DNA of 64,000 bases from Syngnathus acus (GCF_901709675.1 NC_051108.1:8531131-8595130), one strand, 5' to 3'; shown: positions 1-11,105, numbered from the stretch's first letter. Program-made: numbers and translations. Notes: a model not told the origin generated them from the sequence alone.

Positions 1-92
1 TGACGGCGCAAAGGCCGTTGGGACTTTGAAAATATTCGCCAAAGTTGGCGTGAGCTCCAGGGGGAGAGGCCGAATTATGGTGTGGAGCGCTA
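1..92. repeat. Partial unit of the 121-bp satellite
   Basis: The window opens inside a unit of the same satellite that fills 1810-3125. It shares the 'gccgttgg', 'attcgccaaagttggcg' and 'gagctccaggg' blocks and most resembles the last unit of that array. This implies another array lies upstream of the window. Confidence 0.8.
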
Positions 93-1185
93 TCTGCGCC
101 TCACGGCAAAAGCCATTGCCAATCACCTGTTATCCAATTCACTCACTGCGTGTTCGTTTAATTTCTTCAGATTTAGGAAAATGCAAAGACACTGAAGCAG
201 AAATTAGACTTACACAGGTTGGTTGAGTTCAATCATAATTCTTGTTAAGAAAGCTCTGTTTTCAGGAAAGTACAATACAGCGCTGGGCCCTTCAAGAGCA
301 GAAAGTCTCCATTCAGAAAAGGCAACGTTCAAGGTTCTTTGGTCTGCTTATATTCAGTTGCTCATGCCGGTGTGGGGCGAGTTTGATGGGTGATGAGTCG
401 TTGGGGTGGGGCGAGTTCGCAGTAGAGTTTGATTCCATGGGAGTGGGTGCTGGTATGGACGATTCGGTGTGTGTGTGGGGGCTGCCGTCTTCCATCCTGT
501 CTTTCGGCCTTGGGGATCATCTTTGGCCGAGTCCTTGGCTGTCTCCTTCTGGCACCAGCTGGTTTTATCTCCAAGTGACCTTCCTGTAAACATTCTGCTC
601 CATTCCTACACTGTCGCACCTCATCCATTCGTCATTCTTTCAATTTTGTCATTTTGTACGGAATTATGTGAGCTTTTGGCTGTGACATCATCAATTTATT
701 AATGTTCCCTGACGATGCAAAGTTTGTTCTTTTGATACTCCATGTCTTTGCTTACATCATTACATTCTTAGTTTAATCATGCTTCCGCACGTATCTCTTC
801 TTTGTTAAGCAAAATATTTCCCTCTGTGCAGAGCGTTCAGTAGTAATCGAAAAGCTGGCGTCTCACATTTAGGCGACATATGACGTTTAGTCAAAACACA
901 AGATATAATCATATCAATAATACTGAACGGTCAAGACGACTCTGGCCGTGTCCATGATTTAGAGAACAAACATCAGGCATGCATTACACAGTTCCTTAAG
1001 GGTCATTAAGCTATTTAAGCAACATATCAAAAGACATTTATATTGCAGTGCACAGAAATACATATTGAATCGTGAAGTTGTAGCAACCTCTGTTATTATC
1101 TTATATCAAAGAATGTCTAGTTATGTCTGCTTTATTGGTTGACTCCATGAATATACTTGTCTGCTTATATACTTTATCCAAAGAG
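93..1185. other. No gene recognised
   Basis: Short frames occur on both strands, but none shows a domain, splice pattern or compositional bias typical of coding DNA. The stretch is AT-rich after about 600. I see no clear repeat structure. Confidence 0.5.
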
Positions 1186-1525
1186 ATGTGAGCGTATCTG
1201 TTATTGTGGCTAGGCGGGTTTTGTGTCTTTTGACCCTATTCCTTCAATGGCGATTCGGATCCGACAAGGGAACCGTCGCAATTCAGCAAGCCCGGCCTGT
1301 ATTTAGCGAGGCGGCCGGTCCTCCGTCCTTGGATGTGAAACATTCGCCGATTTTCGCCCGGCCTGTGTTTAAGGAGGCGGCCGGTCCTCCACTGTTCCTT
1401 CCTTGGATATTCGCTGTGGCACTTAGAAAATATTCGCGCGCTGTGGCACTTAGAAAATATTCGAGCGCTGTGGCACTTAGAAATATTTTCGAGAGTTGTT
1501 GGACTTAGAAATATTTTCACTCTCT
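1186..1525. repeat. Degenerate short tandem repeats
   Basis: Two copies of a block containing 'gcggccggtcctcc' lie near 1310 and 1376. They are followed by about four copies of a roughly 28-bp unit containing 'gtggcacttagaaa' (1410-1515). The 'cacttagaaa' core also occurs in the 121-bp satellite, so this is probably a diverged edge of the same repeat territory. Confidence 0.7.
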
Positions 1526-1669
1526 GTCTTGCACTTCCAGAGTGCTTTGCCTTTCGCCCCTAGTTCGGTGTCCGAGCAGGGAAACACTTGTTGGGGGCTA
1601 ACTCAACGCTCGAGACACCAGCCTCCTGGTTCTTCTGCCAAAATGTTGTGTTCCCTACACTCGTTCTGA

Positions 1670-1806
1670 CTATATTTTGCGATTTGGGGGTAAAGGTAAT
1701 GAGTACACTAACTAGGGGGACCAACTCATTGTACTCTGGCGCACCTAAAGACCGAGGCTGGTACTGCACTTACCCCTGGTACCCCAACCCCTGGTACCTG
1801 AAGGGA
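1670..1806. repeat. Direct repeat, copy A, flanking the 121-bp array
   Basis: It starts with 'ctatattttgcgatttgg' and includes 'gagtacactaactagg' and 'ttacccctggtacc'. A second copy is at 3174-3330, so the 121-bp array is bracketed by two direct copies. Origin is unknown; it could be the single-copy part of a larger repeating unit. Confidence 0.8.
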
Positions 1807-1809
1807 CTT

Positions 1810-3125
1810 TGAAAAATGTTGCCAAATTTCGGAGGGGGAGAGGCTGATTTCGGCTATTTGTGGCCGACCGCGGGAACCAGCCAGAGCGGACACTTTACGG
1901 CGCAAGAGCCGTTGGCACTTAGAAATATTTCGCCAGAGTTGGCGTGAGCTCCAGGGGAAGAGGCTGGTTTTCTGCTATTTGTGGCCGAGCGCAGGAACCA
2001 GCCAGAGCGGACACTTTACGGCGTAAGAGCCGTTGGCACTTAGAAATTTCTCGCCAGAGTTGGCGTGAGCTCCAGGGGAAGAGGCTGGTTTTCTGCTATT
2101 TGTGGCCGAGCGCAGGAACCGGCCAGAGCGGACACTTTACGGCGCAAGAGCCGTTGGCACTTAGAAATTTTTCGCCAGAGTTGCCGTGAGCTCCAGGGGA
2201 AGAGGCTGATTTTCTGCTATTTGTGGCCGAGCGCAGGAACCAGCCAGAGCGGACACTTTACGGCGCAAGAGCCGTTGGCACTTAGAAATTTTTCGCCAGA
2301 GTTGGCGTGAGCTCCAGGGGAAGAGGCTGGTTTTCTGCTATTTGTGGCCGAGCGCGGGAACCGGCCAGAGCGGACGCTTTACGGCGCAAGAGCCGTTGGC
2401 ACTTAGAAATTTTTCGCCAGAGTTGGCGTGAGCTCCAGGGGAAGAGGCTGGTTTTCTGCTATTTGTGGCCGAGCGCAGGAACCGGCCAGAGCGGACACTT
2501 TACGGCGCAAGAGCCGTTGGCACTTTGAAAATATTCGCCAGTGTTGGCGTGAGCTCCAGGAGGAGAGGCTGGTTTTTCGCCATTTGCGGCCGACGATGGG
2601 AACCAGCCAAGGCGGACACTTTACGGCGCAAGAGCCGTTGGCACTTTGAAAATATTCGCCAAAGTTGGCGTGAGCTCCAGGAGGAGAGGCTGATTTTTCG
2701 CCATTTGCGGCTGACCGCGGGAACCGGCCAAAGCGGACACTTGACGGCGCAAGAGCCGTTGGCACTTTGAAAATATTCGCCAAAGTTGGCGTGAGTTCCA
2801 GGAGGAGAGGCTGATTTTTCGCCATTTGCGGCCGACAACGGGAACCAGCCAAGGCGGACACTTTACGGCGCAAGAGCCGTTGGCACTTTGAAAATATTCG
2901 CCAAAGTTGGCGCGAGCTCCAGGGGGAGAGGCCGGATTTTCGCCATTCGGAACCGACCGGGGAACCGTCGCCACTCGGACAGATTGCGTGTCAGCCCTCG
3001 GTGACACTTAGAAAATATTCGCTAAATTTGATCGGACCTCCAGGGCGGCCTTTTCGCCGTCGCTGTCCGACCGGGGAACCGTCGTAGCTCGGACAGTTCG
3101 TGTGCCAGCATCCGCTGGCACTTAG
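1810..3125. repeat. 121-bp tandem satellite array
   Basis: About ten head-to-tail units; the 'gccgttggcact' block recurs every 121 bp from about 1908 to 2877. Each unit holds the blocks 'ttcgccagagttggcg', 'gagctccagg', 'gccgagcgcagg' and 'ccagagcgga'. Two subtypes occur: units up to about 2510 carry 'cacttagaaattt', later units 'cactttgaaaat'. The last units decay toward 3125. The long frames across it arise because 121 is not a multiple of three and stops are rare; they are not genes. Confidence 0.95.
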
Positions 3126-3173
3126 AAAAAATTTCAAAAATTAAAAAATACACCTTCTTCACCTACGTGCCGA

Positions 3174-3330
3174 CTATATTTTGCGATTTGGGGGTAAAGT
3201 GGATGAGTACACTAACTACTATTTTTGCGATTAGGGGGTGAATTGGATGAGTACACTAACTAGGGGGACCAACTCAGATGTTACCCCTGGTACCTCAGCG
3301 CTCGCCCCTGGTACCTCAGCGCTTACCCCT
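3174..3330. repeat. Direct repeat, copy B, flanking the 121-bp array
   Basis: Second copy of 1670-1806. It contains an internal duplication: the 'gagtacactaact' block occurs twice (near 3204 and 3248). It ends in three 'cccctggtacctcag' repeats that lead into the 106-bp satellite. Confidence 0.8.
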
Positions 3331-6300
3331 GGTACCTCAGTGCTACCCCGGCTGCCGCGAGAGATGCCCGGCGAGGCTTCCAGGGCCTCGGCTACGCATT
3401 TTCGACGGCCCGCTGATCTTCCAGCGGAGCTCCAGCCGGAGCTCGGGGGGGCTCTCCGCCTAACTTTTGACGCCGGAGGAGGCTTCCAGGGACCCGGCTA
3501 AGCATTTTCGACGGCCCGCTGATCTTCCAGCGGAGCTCCAGCCGGTTCTCGGGGGGGCTCTGCGCCTAACTTTTTACGCCCGAGAAGGCTTCCAGGGACC
3601 CGGCTAAGCATTTTTACCGGATCATGGAGCTTTTAGCGGACCTCCGGCCGGTGCTCCTGGAGGTTATCCGCCTAACTTTTTTAGCCGACCGAGGCTTCCA
3701 GGGACCCGGCTAAGCATTTTTACCGGATCATGGAGCTTCCAGTGGAGCTCCAGCCGGTCCTCCTGGAGGCTATCCGCCTAACTTTTTTAGCTGGCCGAGG
3801 CTTCCAGGGACCAGGCTAAGCATTTTTACCGGATCATGGAGCTTTTAGCGGAGCTCCAGCCGGTGCTCCGGGGGGCCCTCCGCCTAACCTTTTTAGCCGG
3901 CCGAGGCTTCCAGGGACCCGGCTAAGCATTTTTAACGGATCATGGAGCTTTTAGCGGACCTCCAGCCGGTGCTCCTGGAGGTTATCCGCCTAACTTTTTT
4001 AGCCGGCCGAGGCTTCCAGGGACCCGGCTAAGCATTTTTAACGGCTCATGGAGCTTTTAGCGGAGCTCCAGCCGGTCCTCCTGGAGGCTCTCCGCCTAAC
4101 TTTTTACGCCCGAGAAGGCTTCCAGGGACCCGGCTAAGCATTTTTAACGGATCATGGAGCTTTTAGCGGACCTCAAGCCGGTGCTCCGGGAGGCTATCCG
4201 CCTAGCTTTTTACGCCCGAGAAGGCTTCCAGGGACCCGGCTAAGCATTTTTACCGGATCATGGAGCTTTTAGCGGACCTCCAGCCGGTGCTCCGGGGGGC
4301 CCTCCGCCTAACTTTTTTAGCCGGCCGAGGCTTCCAGGGACGCGGCTAAGCATTTTTAACGGATCATGGAGCTTTTAGCGGAGCTCCAGCCGGTCCTCCG
4401 GGGGGCTCTGCGCCTAACTTTTTTAGCCGGCCGAGGCTTCCAGGGACCCGGCTAAGCATTTTTACCGGATCATGGAGCTTTTAGCGGAGCTCCAGCCGGT
4501 GCTCGGGGGGGCCCTCCGCCTAACTTTTTTAGCCGGCCGAGGCTTCCAGGGACCCGGCTAAGCATTTTTAACGGATCATGGAGCTTTTAGCGGACCTCCA
4601 GCCGGTGCTCCTGGAGGTTATCCGCCTAACTTTTTTAGCCGGCCGAGGCTTCCAGGGACCCGGCTAAGCATTTTTAACGGATCATGGAGCTTTTAGCGGA
4701 GCTCCAGCCGGTCCTCCTGGAGGCTCTCCGCCTAACTTTTTACGCCCGAGAAGGCTTCCAGGGACCCGGCTAAGCATTTTTAACGGATCATGGATCTTTT
4801 AGCGGACCTCAAGCCGGTGCTCCGGGAGGCTATCCGCCTAGCTTTTTACGCCCGAGAAGGCTTCCAGGGACCCGGCTAAGCATTTTTACCGGATCATGGA
4901 GCTTTTAGCGGACCTCCAGCCGGTGCTCCGGGGGGCCCTCCGCCTAACTTTTTTAGCCGGCCGAGGCTTCCAGGGACGCGGCTAAGCATTTTTAACGGAT
5001 CATGGAGCTTTTAGCGGAGCTCCAGCCGGTCCTCCGGGGGGCTCTGCGCCTAACTTTTTTAGCCGGCCGAGGCTTCCAGGGACGCGGCTAAACATTTTCA
5101 ACGGATCATGGAGCTTTTAGCGGACCTCCAGCCGGTGCTCGGGGGGGCTCTGCGCCTAACTTTTTTAGCCGGCCGAGGCTTCCAGGGACGCGGCTAAGCA
5201 TTTTCAACGGAACATGGAGCTTTTAGCGGACCTCTAGCCGGTGCTCGGGGGGACTCCGCGCCTAACTTTTTTAGCCGGCCGAGGCTTCCAGGGACCCGGC
5301 TAAGCATTTTCAACGGAACATGGAGCTTTTAGCGGAGCTCCAGCCGGTGCTCGGGGGGGCTCTGCGCCTCACTTCTTTAGCCGGCCGAGGCTTCCAGGGA
5401 CGCGGCTAAGCATTTTCAACGGATCATGGAGCTTCCAGTGGAGCTCCAGCCAGTGCTCGGGGGGGCTCTGCGCCTAACTTTTGTAGCCGGCCGAGGCTTC
5501 CAGGGACCCGGCTAAGCATTTTCAACGGATCATGGAGCTTCCAGTGGAGCTCCAGCCAGTGCTCGGGTGGGCTCTGCGCCTAACTTTTGTAGCCGGCCGA
5601 GGCTTCCAGGGACCCGGCTAAGCATTTTTAACGGATCATGGAGCTTTTAGCGGACCTCCAGCCGGTGCTCCGGGGGGCCCTCCGCCTAACTTTTTTAGCC
5701 GGCCGAGGCTTCCAGGGACACGGCTAAGCATTTTCAACGGAACATGGAGCTTTTAGCGGAGCTCCAGCCGGTGCTCGGGGGGGCCCTCTGCCTAACTTTT
5801 TACGCCCGAGAAGGCTTCCAGTGACTCGGCTAAGCATTTTTAACGGATCATGGAGCTTTTAGCGGAGCTCCAGCCGGTCCTCCGGGGGGCCCTCCGCCTA
5901 ACTTTTTACGCCCGAGAAGGCTTCCAGGGACTCGGCTAAGCATTTTTAACAGATCATGGAGCTTCCAGCGGACTTCCAGCTGGTGCTCCGGGGGGCTCTC
6001 CGCCTAACCTTTACGCCCGAGGAGGCTTCCAGAGCCTCGGCTAAGCATTTTTAACAGATCATGGAGCTTCCAGCGGACTTCCAGCCGGTGCTCCGGGGGG
6101 GCTCTCCGCCTAACTTTTACGCCCGAGGAGGCTTCCAGAGCCTCGGCTAAGCATTTTTAACGGATCATGGAGCTTCCAGCAGACTTCCAGCCGGTGCTCC
6201 GGGGGGCTCTCCGCCTAACTTTTACGCCCGAGGATGCTTCCAGAGCCTCGGCTAAGCATTTTTAACAGATCATGGAGCTTCCAGGTGACTTCCAGCCGGT

Positions 6301-6468
6301 GCTCCTTGAGGCTCTCCGCCTAACCTTTACGCCCGAGGAGGCTTCCAGAGCCTCGGCTAAGCATTTTTAACAGATCATGGAGCTTCCAGGTGACTTCCAG
6401 CCGGTGCTCCTTGAGGCTCTCCGCCTAACCTTTACGCCCAAGGAGGCTTCCAGAGCCTCGGCTAAGCA
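3331..6468. repeat. 106-bp satellite with six-unit higher-order period
   Basis: About 29 units of roughly 106 bp, with conserved blocks 'gaggcttccaggga', 'ggctaagcattttt', 'ggatcatggagctt' and 'ccgcctaactttt'. Variant units recur in the same order 636 bp (6 x 106) apart: the 'gctcctggaggttatcc' variant at 3971 recurs at 4607, and the 'gctccggggggccctcc' variant near 4289 recurs near 4925. This is a higher-order repeat. The 3' third (from about 5940) is a different subfamily with 'agagcctcggctaag'. The array ends 28 bp before the left arm of the inverted duplication. Confidence 0.95.
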
Positions 6469-6496
6469 TAATAATGCTGATTATAGAGAAGAGAGA
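6469..6496. other. 28-bp junction filler between satellite and left arm
   Basis: This short AT/GA-rich segment belongs neither to the 106-bp unit nor to the arm sequence. It begins with the near-palindrome 'agcataataatgct' (overlapping 6465). Filler DNA of this kind is typical of end-joining, but that is inference. Confidence 0.6.
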
Positions 6497-6815
6497 GTGG
6501 ACTGTAAACTGCCGCCATGACGATTGAGGAGAACTCCCGTGGTGAATACAACGGCCGGCAGTCGATGAAACGTGTTTCTAGGAGAGGGCTGCAAGGCTCT
6601 TTCAACACCGTGACATCAGTACACCAACGTTCATTAATATGGAAACAGAGACCACCTCCCTTTGATTTTCCGGTGAGCTCCCCGCTGCGATCTGCACGCA
6701 TTAGCCGAAACCCAGCTAACTCCACGGCGTGGTGGGGGGTGCGTCCGTCAAGCCACGTTTCAACGAAGCACAGCGCGGCAGATCTGCTCAAGTCCGTGTT
6801 CCTTGAAGTGAGGAG
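6497..6815 (-). pseudogene. L2-type LINE endonuclease fragment (left, cut by arm border)
   Basis: Apurinic-like endonuclease segment of an L2/Maui-like non-LTR element, which in an intact element nicks target DNA. The minus-strand frame reads 'CFVETWLDGR' then 'GGGLCFHINERW', and is interrupted after 'VMAAVYSP' exactly at the arm border. The right-arm counterpart (56195 onward) continues the same frame for over 250 more codons, so this copy is truncated by the rearrangement. The part upstream of 'CFVETWL' is also absent. Confidence 0.85.
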
Positions 6816-6997
6816 CAGGAGTGCTTGTGCAATTGAGGGGGGTGGTTATTGTTTTTTTTCCAAAAACAATATTTTTTGCCAAATTACAATGGACTGACGT
6901 GCCCGTTCAAATGGGTACCACCAGAAATTAAACTGCATTGATAAACGAGGGCTTAAATGTGATTGTCTGTCTGCACTCGGCATAATTTCTCTGTTTA

Positions 6998-9058
6998 GAA
7001 TAGAATAGAATAGAATAGATCTTTATTGTCATTGTCACATGTACAACGAAATTTAAAAAGTGCCAACCGATCCGCGCATGCGATAAAAAAAATATAGAAT
7101 AAATAGAATAAAAGAAAAAAAAACAAGCTAAAAACCCACGGAAGAACATACACAGACATAATCATTTACGTTTAGCTGCATTCAATGTGACTACCGCTGT
7201 AGGATAAAAACTGTTGGCGAATCTGCTAGTCCTCGACCTAATTAATCTGTAGCGTCTGCCTGATGGCAACAGTTCGAAAAGGGAGTGGCCAGGGTGGGAA
7301 GTGTCCTTCAGAATGTTCTGTTTTTTTTAGACAGCGGGTTCTGTGTAGGTCTTCCAGTGTGGGGAGAGGGCAGCCAATGATCTTCTGTGCTGTGTTGATG
7401 ACCCCTTGGAGCTTTTTCCTCTGAGCAGCAGTGCAGCTGGAGTACCAAACACATATACAGTACGTTAAAGTGCTTTCTATGGAGCAGCGATAGAAGGACA
7501 CCAGCAGTCTCCGTGTAATGCTGTGCCTCCTCAGCACCCTTAAAAAGTAGAGTCTATGTTGGGCCTTTTTAAGCAGCTCAGAGGTGTTCACGCCCCAGGT
7601 GAAGTCCTCCTCGATGTGGACTCCCAGGTAGCGGAAGGAGGACACCCTCTTCACACAGACCCCGTCGATGATGAGTGGTGGAATGTCCGTTTTATTTTTC
7701 CCCCTAAAATCAATGACCAGTTCTTGGGTTTTAGCCGTGTTTAGGAGCAGATTGTTCTCTCCGCACCACTCCGATAGCTGGACCACTTCGTCCCTGTAGG
7801 CAGACTCATCCCCCTTTGAGATGAGCCCCACCACGGTTGTGTCATCCGCAAATTTCACGATGGTGTTGCTGCGGTGGGCGGGGGTGCATGCATGTGTGTA
7901 GAGCGTGTAAAGCAGTGGGCTCAGTACGCAGCCCTGTGGGGAGCCGGTACCAAGACTGAGAGGTGTGGATGTATGACGGCCCACTTTCACCCTCTGGCTG
8001 CGACCCGTCAGGAAGCTCTTAATCCACCTGCACGTATTATGTGGAAGTCCCAGGCCCTCCAGTATGTCCACCAGTCTGTGGGGGAGGATGGTGTTAAAAG
8101 CAGAGCTAAAGTCCACGAAGAGCATCCGCACATAGCTCCCCGGCTGCTCCAGGTGGGACAGTGCAGCGTGGAGGGCTGTAGCTACTGCGTCCTCTGTGGA
8201 TCTATTTGCCCTGTAGGCAAACTGGTGGGGGTCAAAACCTCTGAACAGGAGTGCTGTGATGTGACCCCGTACCAGCTTTTCAAAGCACTTCATGACCACC
8301 GGGGTGAGTGCGACTGGCCGGTAGTCATTGAGGCTGGTGATGTGGCGTTTCTTGGGCAGGGGGACTATAGTGGAGGATTTTAAACAGGATGGGACGGTGG
8401 ACTCAGTAAGGGACTGGTTGAAAATCTTTGTGAAGACTCCAGCCAGCTGATCTGCGCAGTCCTTCAGGACACGCCCAGTGACGCCGTCAGGACCCGCAGC
8501 CTTCCTCGGGTTGATGGTCCGCAGCGTGCGCCTCACCTCGTGCTCCTTCACTGTGAGGGTGAAGCTGCTGCGGTCTGTGGGATGTGATGTGGCCCCTTCA
8601 GGTGGCTCGGACTCGAACCGGGCGAAGAAGGTATTGAGGACCTCTGCCAGTGAGGCGTCCCCCTCAGCAGCTCCGATGGTGGTTCTGTAGTTGGTGAGAT
8701 GCTGGACTCCCTGCCACACCTGCTTGCTGTTGTTGCTGTCCAGGTGATCCTCAATCCTCTTCTTGTAGGCAAGCTGGGCCTCTCTGATGCCTCTCCTCAG
8801 GTTGGCTCTGGCTGTGCTGTAGAGAGCCCCGCCCTCAGACCTGAGGGACAGGGCGGTGTCCCTCTCCTCCAGCAGCCGAAGGACCTCCCGGGTCATCCAG
8901 GGCTTCTGGTTGGGGTATATCCGTATAAGTTTGTCCACTGTGACAGTGTCTGTGCAGTGCTTAATATAACACAGAACACTGTCTGTGAACACGTTCAAGT
9001 CCCGGTGTTCGAAGATGTCCCAGTTAGTCCTGTCGAAGCAGTCCTGCAACTGAACATG
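6998..9058 (-). mobile_element. L2/Maui-like LINE, 5'-truncated (left)
   Basis: Non-LTR retrotransposon in minus orientation. Its 3' end is an (AATAG)n microsatellite at 6998-7018 next to 'ctttattgtcattgtcaca', the usual fish L2-type terminus. The 5' end lies within the endonuclease-RT linker, so the endonuclease is missing. The paralogous site at 37205-37625 lacks this insertion and fixes the borders to a few bases. Confidence 0.88.
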
Positions 9059-9151
9059 TTCACATATATGTCGGTATGAATTATGTGAACGTATGACTGT
9101 TGCACGGAGTATGATATAGGCAGCTATCCGTTGCAATATTGATATTTTCAC
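7238..9151 (-). CDS. L2-like reverse transcriptase, truncated (left)
   Basis: A 637-codon open frame. The first ~30 residues come from flanking DNA; the element begins near 'VQLQDCFDRTNWDIF'. RT motifs are intact in order: 'GPDGVTGRVLKDCA', 'NDYRPVALTPVVMKCFEKLV', 'LFVDFSSAFNTI', 'GSPQGCVLSPLL' and the catalytic 'FADDTTVV' near residue 433. In the family the RT copies element RNA at the nicked target. The C-terminal end is frameshifted at the T-run near 7321-7328: the expected 'LFELLPSGRRYR' continues in another frame through about 7200. Without an endonuclease it is not autonomous. It differs from the right-arm copy by one residue (G here, D there, in 'SE-GALYS'). Confidence 0.9.
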   Translation of the reverse strand: MKISILQRIAAYIILRATVIRSHNSYRHICEHVQLQDCFDRTNWDIFEHRDLNVFTDSVLCYIKHCTDTVTVDKLIRIYPNQKPWMTREVLRLLEERDTALSLRSEGGALYSTARANLRRGIREAQLAYKKRIEDHLDSNNSKQVWQGVQHLTNYRTTIGAAEGDASLAEVLNTFFARFESEPPEGATSHPTDRSSFTLTVKEHEVRRTLRTINPRKAAGPDGVTGRVLKDCADQLAGVFTKIFNQSLTESTVPSCLKSSTIVPLPKKRHITSLNDYRPVALTPVVMKCFEKLVRGHITALLFRGFDPHQFAYRANRSTEDAVATALHAALSHLEQPGSYVRMLFVDFSSAFNTILPHRLVDILEGLGLPHNTCRWIKSFLTGRSQRVKVGRHTSTPLSLGTGSPQGCVLSPLLYTLYTHACTPAHRSNTIVKFADDTTVVGLISKGDESAYRDEVVQLSEWCGENNLLLNTAKTQELVIDFRGKNKTDIPPLIIDGVCVKRVSSFRYLGVHIEEDFTWGVNTSELLKKAQHRLYFLRVLRRHSITRRLLVSFYRCSIESTLTYCICVWYSSCTAAQRKKLQGVINTAQKIIGCPLPTLEDLHRTRCLKKTEHSEGHFPPWPLPFRTVAIRQTLQIN

Positions 9152-9192
9152 AGAGAAAGGATACTCCGGTTTCGCAGAGCATAAAAAAAATT

Positions 9193-9245
9193 GACTTAGA
9201 CTTAGACTTAGACAAACTTTATTGTCATTTTGTCAACACTAGGTG
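9193..9245 (-). mobile_element. Short L2-type LINE 3'-end fragment (left)
   Basis: Starts with (GACTTA)n and continues 'aaactttattgtcatttt', the 3' terminus of an L2-like LINE. The copy at 37205-37625 reads straight through this point ('aaaaaattgagatagattc'), so the fragment is an insertion. A similar tail is at 59990-60065. Confidence 0.7.
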
Positions 9246-9829
9246 CTGAGATAGACTCTTGTTGTTCCTCCCCACGGAAATCTTTAGTAAAAGGCGAAAG
9301 ATTTATTCGATCTGAAGAGAAACGAGTGATCTGAAAATCTGAGTCAAAACGGGCCACCCCACTGCTGGTCTCACCAAATTCACAGGCGGTCTCACACTCA
9401 AATTGCAGCAACCATTCCTTCTAATACAAACAATAGACGTTCATAGATTTACTATAATTAGAAGGACTCAACCTAAATAGAAGGTTTAAACGAGTATTTT
9501 GTGTTCATTAATGTCTCACTTACTTTAAACCTTGTTGGCGCACAGGATTGTAGGTACTGGATCGAACACTGACGGCGCTCGTTCTTTCAAGCAGCGTCAC
9601 CTATCGATTGGGCGTCTATTTTGAGTATTGAAGGTAAAAACAGTTGTATGTCTTGGTACGTGTACTTTTGGTATGAGAGAACGGGAAATGATCCCATCTC
9701 TGTGTTTTATTTCAAAATGTGTAATTTCATTATTTTACTCAACACAAATCGGGAAACAAAATACGATCGTAATTTCTCAAATGATTTCTCAAATTTCAAA
9801 AATGCTCTATATCTCTCTTGTGTCGCAAA
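9246..9829. other. No gene recognised (left arm)
   Basis: AT-rich. The first part continues the sequence shared with 37545-37610. The rest shows no domain or known repeat to me; the short frames are unsupported. Confidence 0.5.
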
Positions 9830-10655
9830 TACCGTTTTTTCCCATGTATAATGCGCAAAATTTAACTAATTTATTGTCCTAAAATCTGGGGTGCGCATTA
9901 TACATGGGTACAATTTTTTTTATTTTTTTTTTATTTTTTTGACACGTTAGCTATATAAAGAGCGAGAGTTCAGTTCTCTACCTAAATGCGTATTACAGGT
10001 AATATTTTATTACACAACACTTTGCCTTGTTCCTTTCTTCTCTGCTGTTCACTTCAAACACGCTCCATACGAACACAATGCTCTCGTATCAGACGCTTGC
10101 TCGAGCACCTGCTCGTTTGCTGTCACAATGTATGCTACACAAATCCGAAACATTTCTTCGCTATCGAGTTTACTAGCGCATGCGCAGTGATACTGACCGG
10201 CAGAATAACAACCGGTTGTTCCCAAAGATTATCTTTTTTCTGAAATAATTTTACGTTTACGGACTTAAGTAACCCGGCCGGGTCATACCAAAGACTATAA
10301 AAATGGGACCCATTGCCTCCCTGCTTGGCACTCAGCATTAAGGGTTGGAATTGGGGGGTTAGATCACCAAATGATTCCCGAGCGCGGCGCCGCTGCTGCT
10401 CACTGCTCCCCTCTCCCCCAGGGGATGGATCAAAATCACACGGGGATGGGTCAAATGCAGAGGACAAATTTCACCACACCCAGATTTGTGTGTGACGATC
10501 ATTGGGACTTTAAAAAAGAAAAAAGAAAAAGAAAAAAAAAAGTCAAAATTTGGGTGCGTATTATACATGGGTACAGGCTTTTTTCCAGCATTGACATGCC
10601 ATTTTTAGGGTGCGTATTATACATGGGGGCGCATTATACATGGAAAAAAACGGTA
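9830..10655. mobile_element. Non-autonomous TIR DNA element with internal SINE (left)
   Basis: The ends are inverted repeats: it begins TACCGTTTTTTCCCATGTAT and ends with the near-perfect complement at 10629-10655. The subterminal motif 'gcgcattatacatggg' or its 'gcgtattatacatggg' variant recurs at about 9891, 10551 and 10607. There is no transposase frame, so it is a MITE-like element. Superfamily not assigned; a TA-type target duplication is possible but cannot be separated from the TIR. Confidence 0.85.
10271..10540 (+). mobile_element. tRNA-derived fish SINE, 5'-truncated (left)
   Basis: The body from 'cccggccgggtcatacc' through 'ttgcctccctgcttggc' to 'gacgatcattgggacttt' matches the complete SINE at 58399-58722 but lacks its tRNA-like head. 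It ends in an A-rich tail. It is inserted in the middle of the TIR element. Confidence 0.85.
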
Positions 10656-11105
10656 ATTGAGGCTTTTGACGTTGCTGGCATGGTTTGGAGTGTAATTCAC
10701 CTCCATTGCGATGGTGGCGTTTGATATTTGACATTTGAATATAAATCTGTCATTTTACTTTAGGAAGTAAAAGTTGTTTTCTAGAAATCCATACTTTTGA
10801 TGTATGAGGAACAACAATCAGGCGCATTCTTCAAAAAGACCGACCTACAGCCGACAAAAAGGTTTTGATACGTTCATATCATGTAACGAGTCAGGAACGT
10901 GGTAATTACATATTATTTTGCATTGACTAATTTGGTTAATACAGTTTAGCAAGCAAATGCACAGTTCCAGAGTACAGTTAATAACATGCTCAAAAGCGTT
11001 CAGTGTGTCACAGCACCGCAGACCTAAACTCCATGTGCGTACTACAGAGCGTGATTTTTGTTTTAATCAGAAAGACCAGGGGAGAGCGCGAATGCAGTCC
11101 ACCAC
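10656..11105. other. No gene recognised (left arm)
   Basis: Unique-looking AT-rich sequence between the TIR element and the gypsy 3' LTR, duplicated at 51903-52352. No domain or tandem structure seen. Confidence 0.5.

Noticed and set aside
1944-3007. Overlapping long frames on both strands in the 121-bp array
   Set aside because: They repeat with the satellite and cycle through all frames because the period is not a multiple of three; no domain is present.
3331-6468. Regular repeats resembling a CRISPR array
   Set aside because: The units are contiguous 106-bp satellite monomers with no unique spacers, in a eukaryotic genome.
7874-8383. 169-codon plus frame (also 54627-55136 minus)
   Set aside because: Antisense of the L2 reverse transcriptase.
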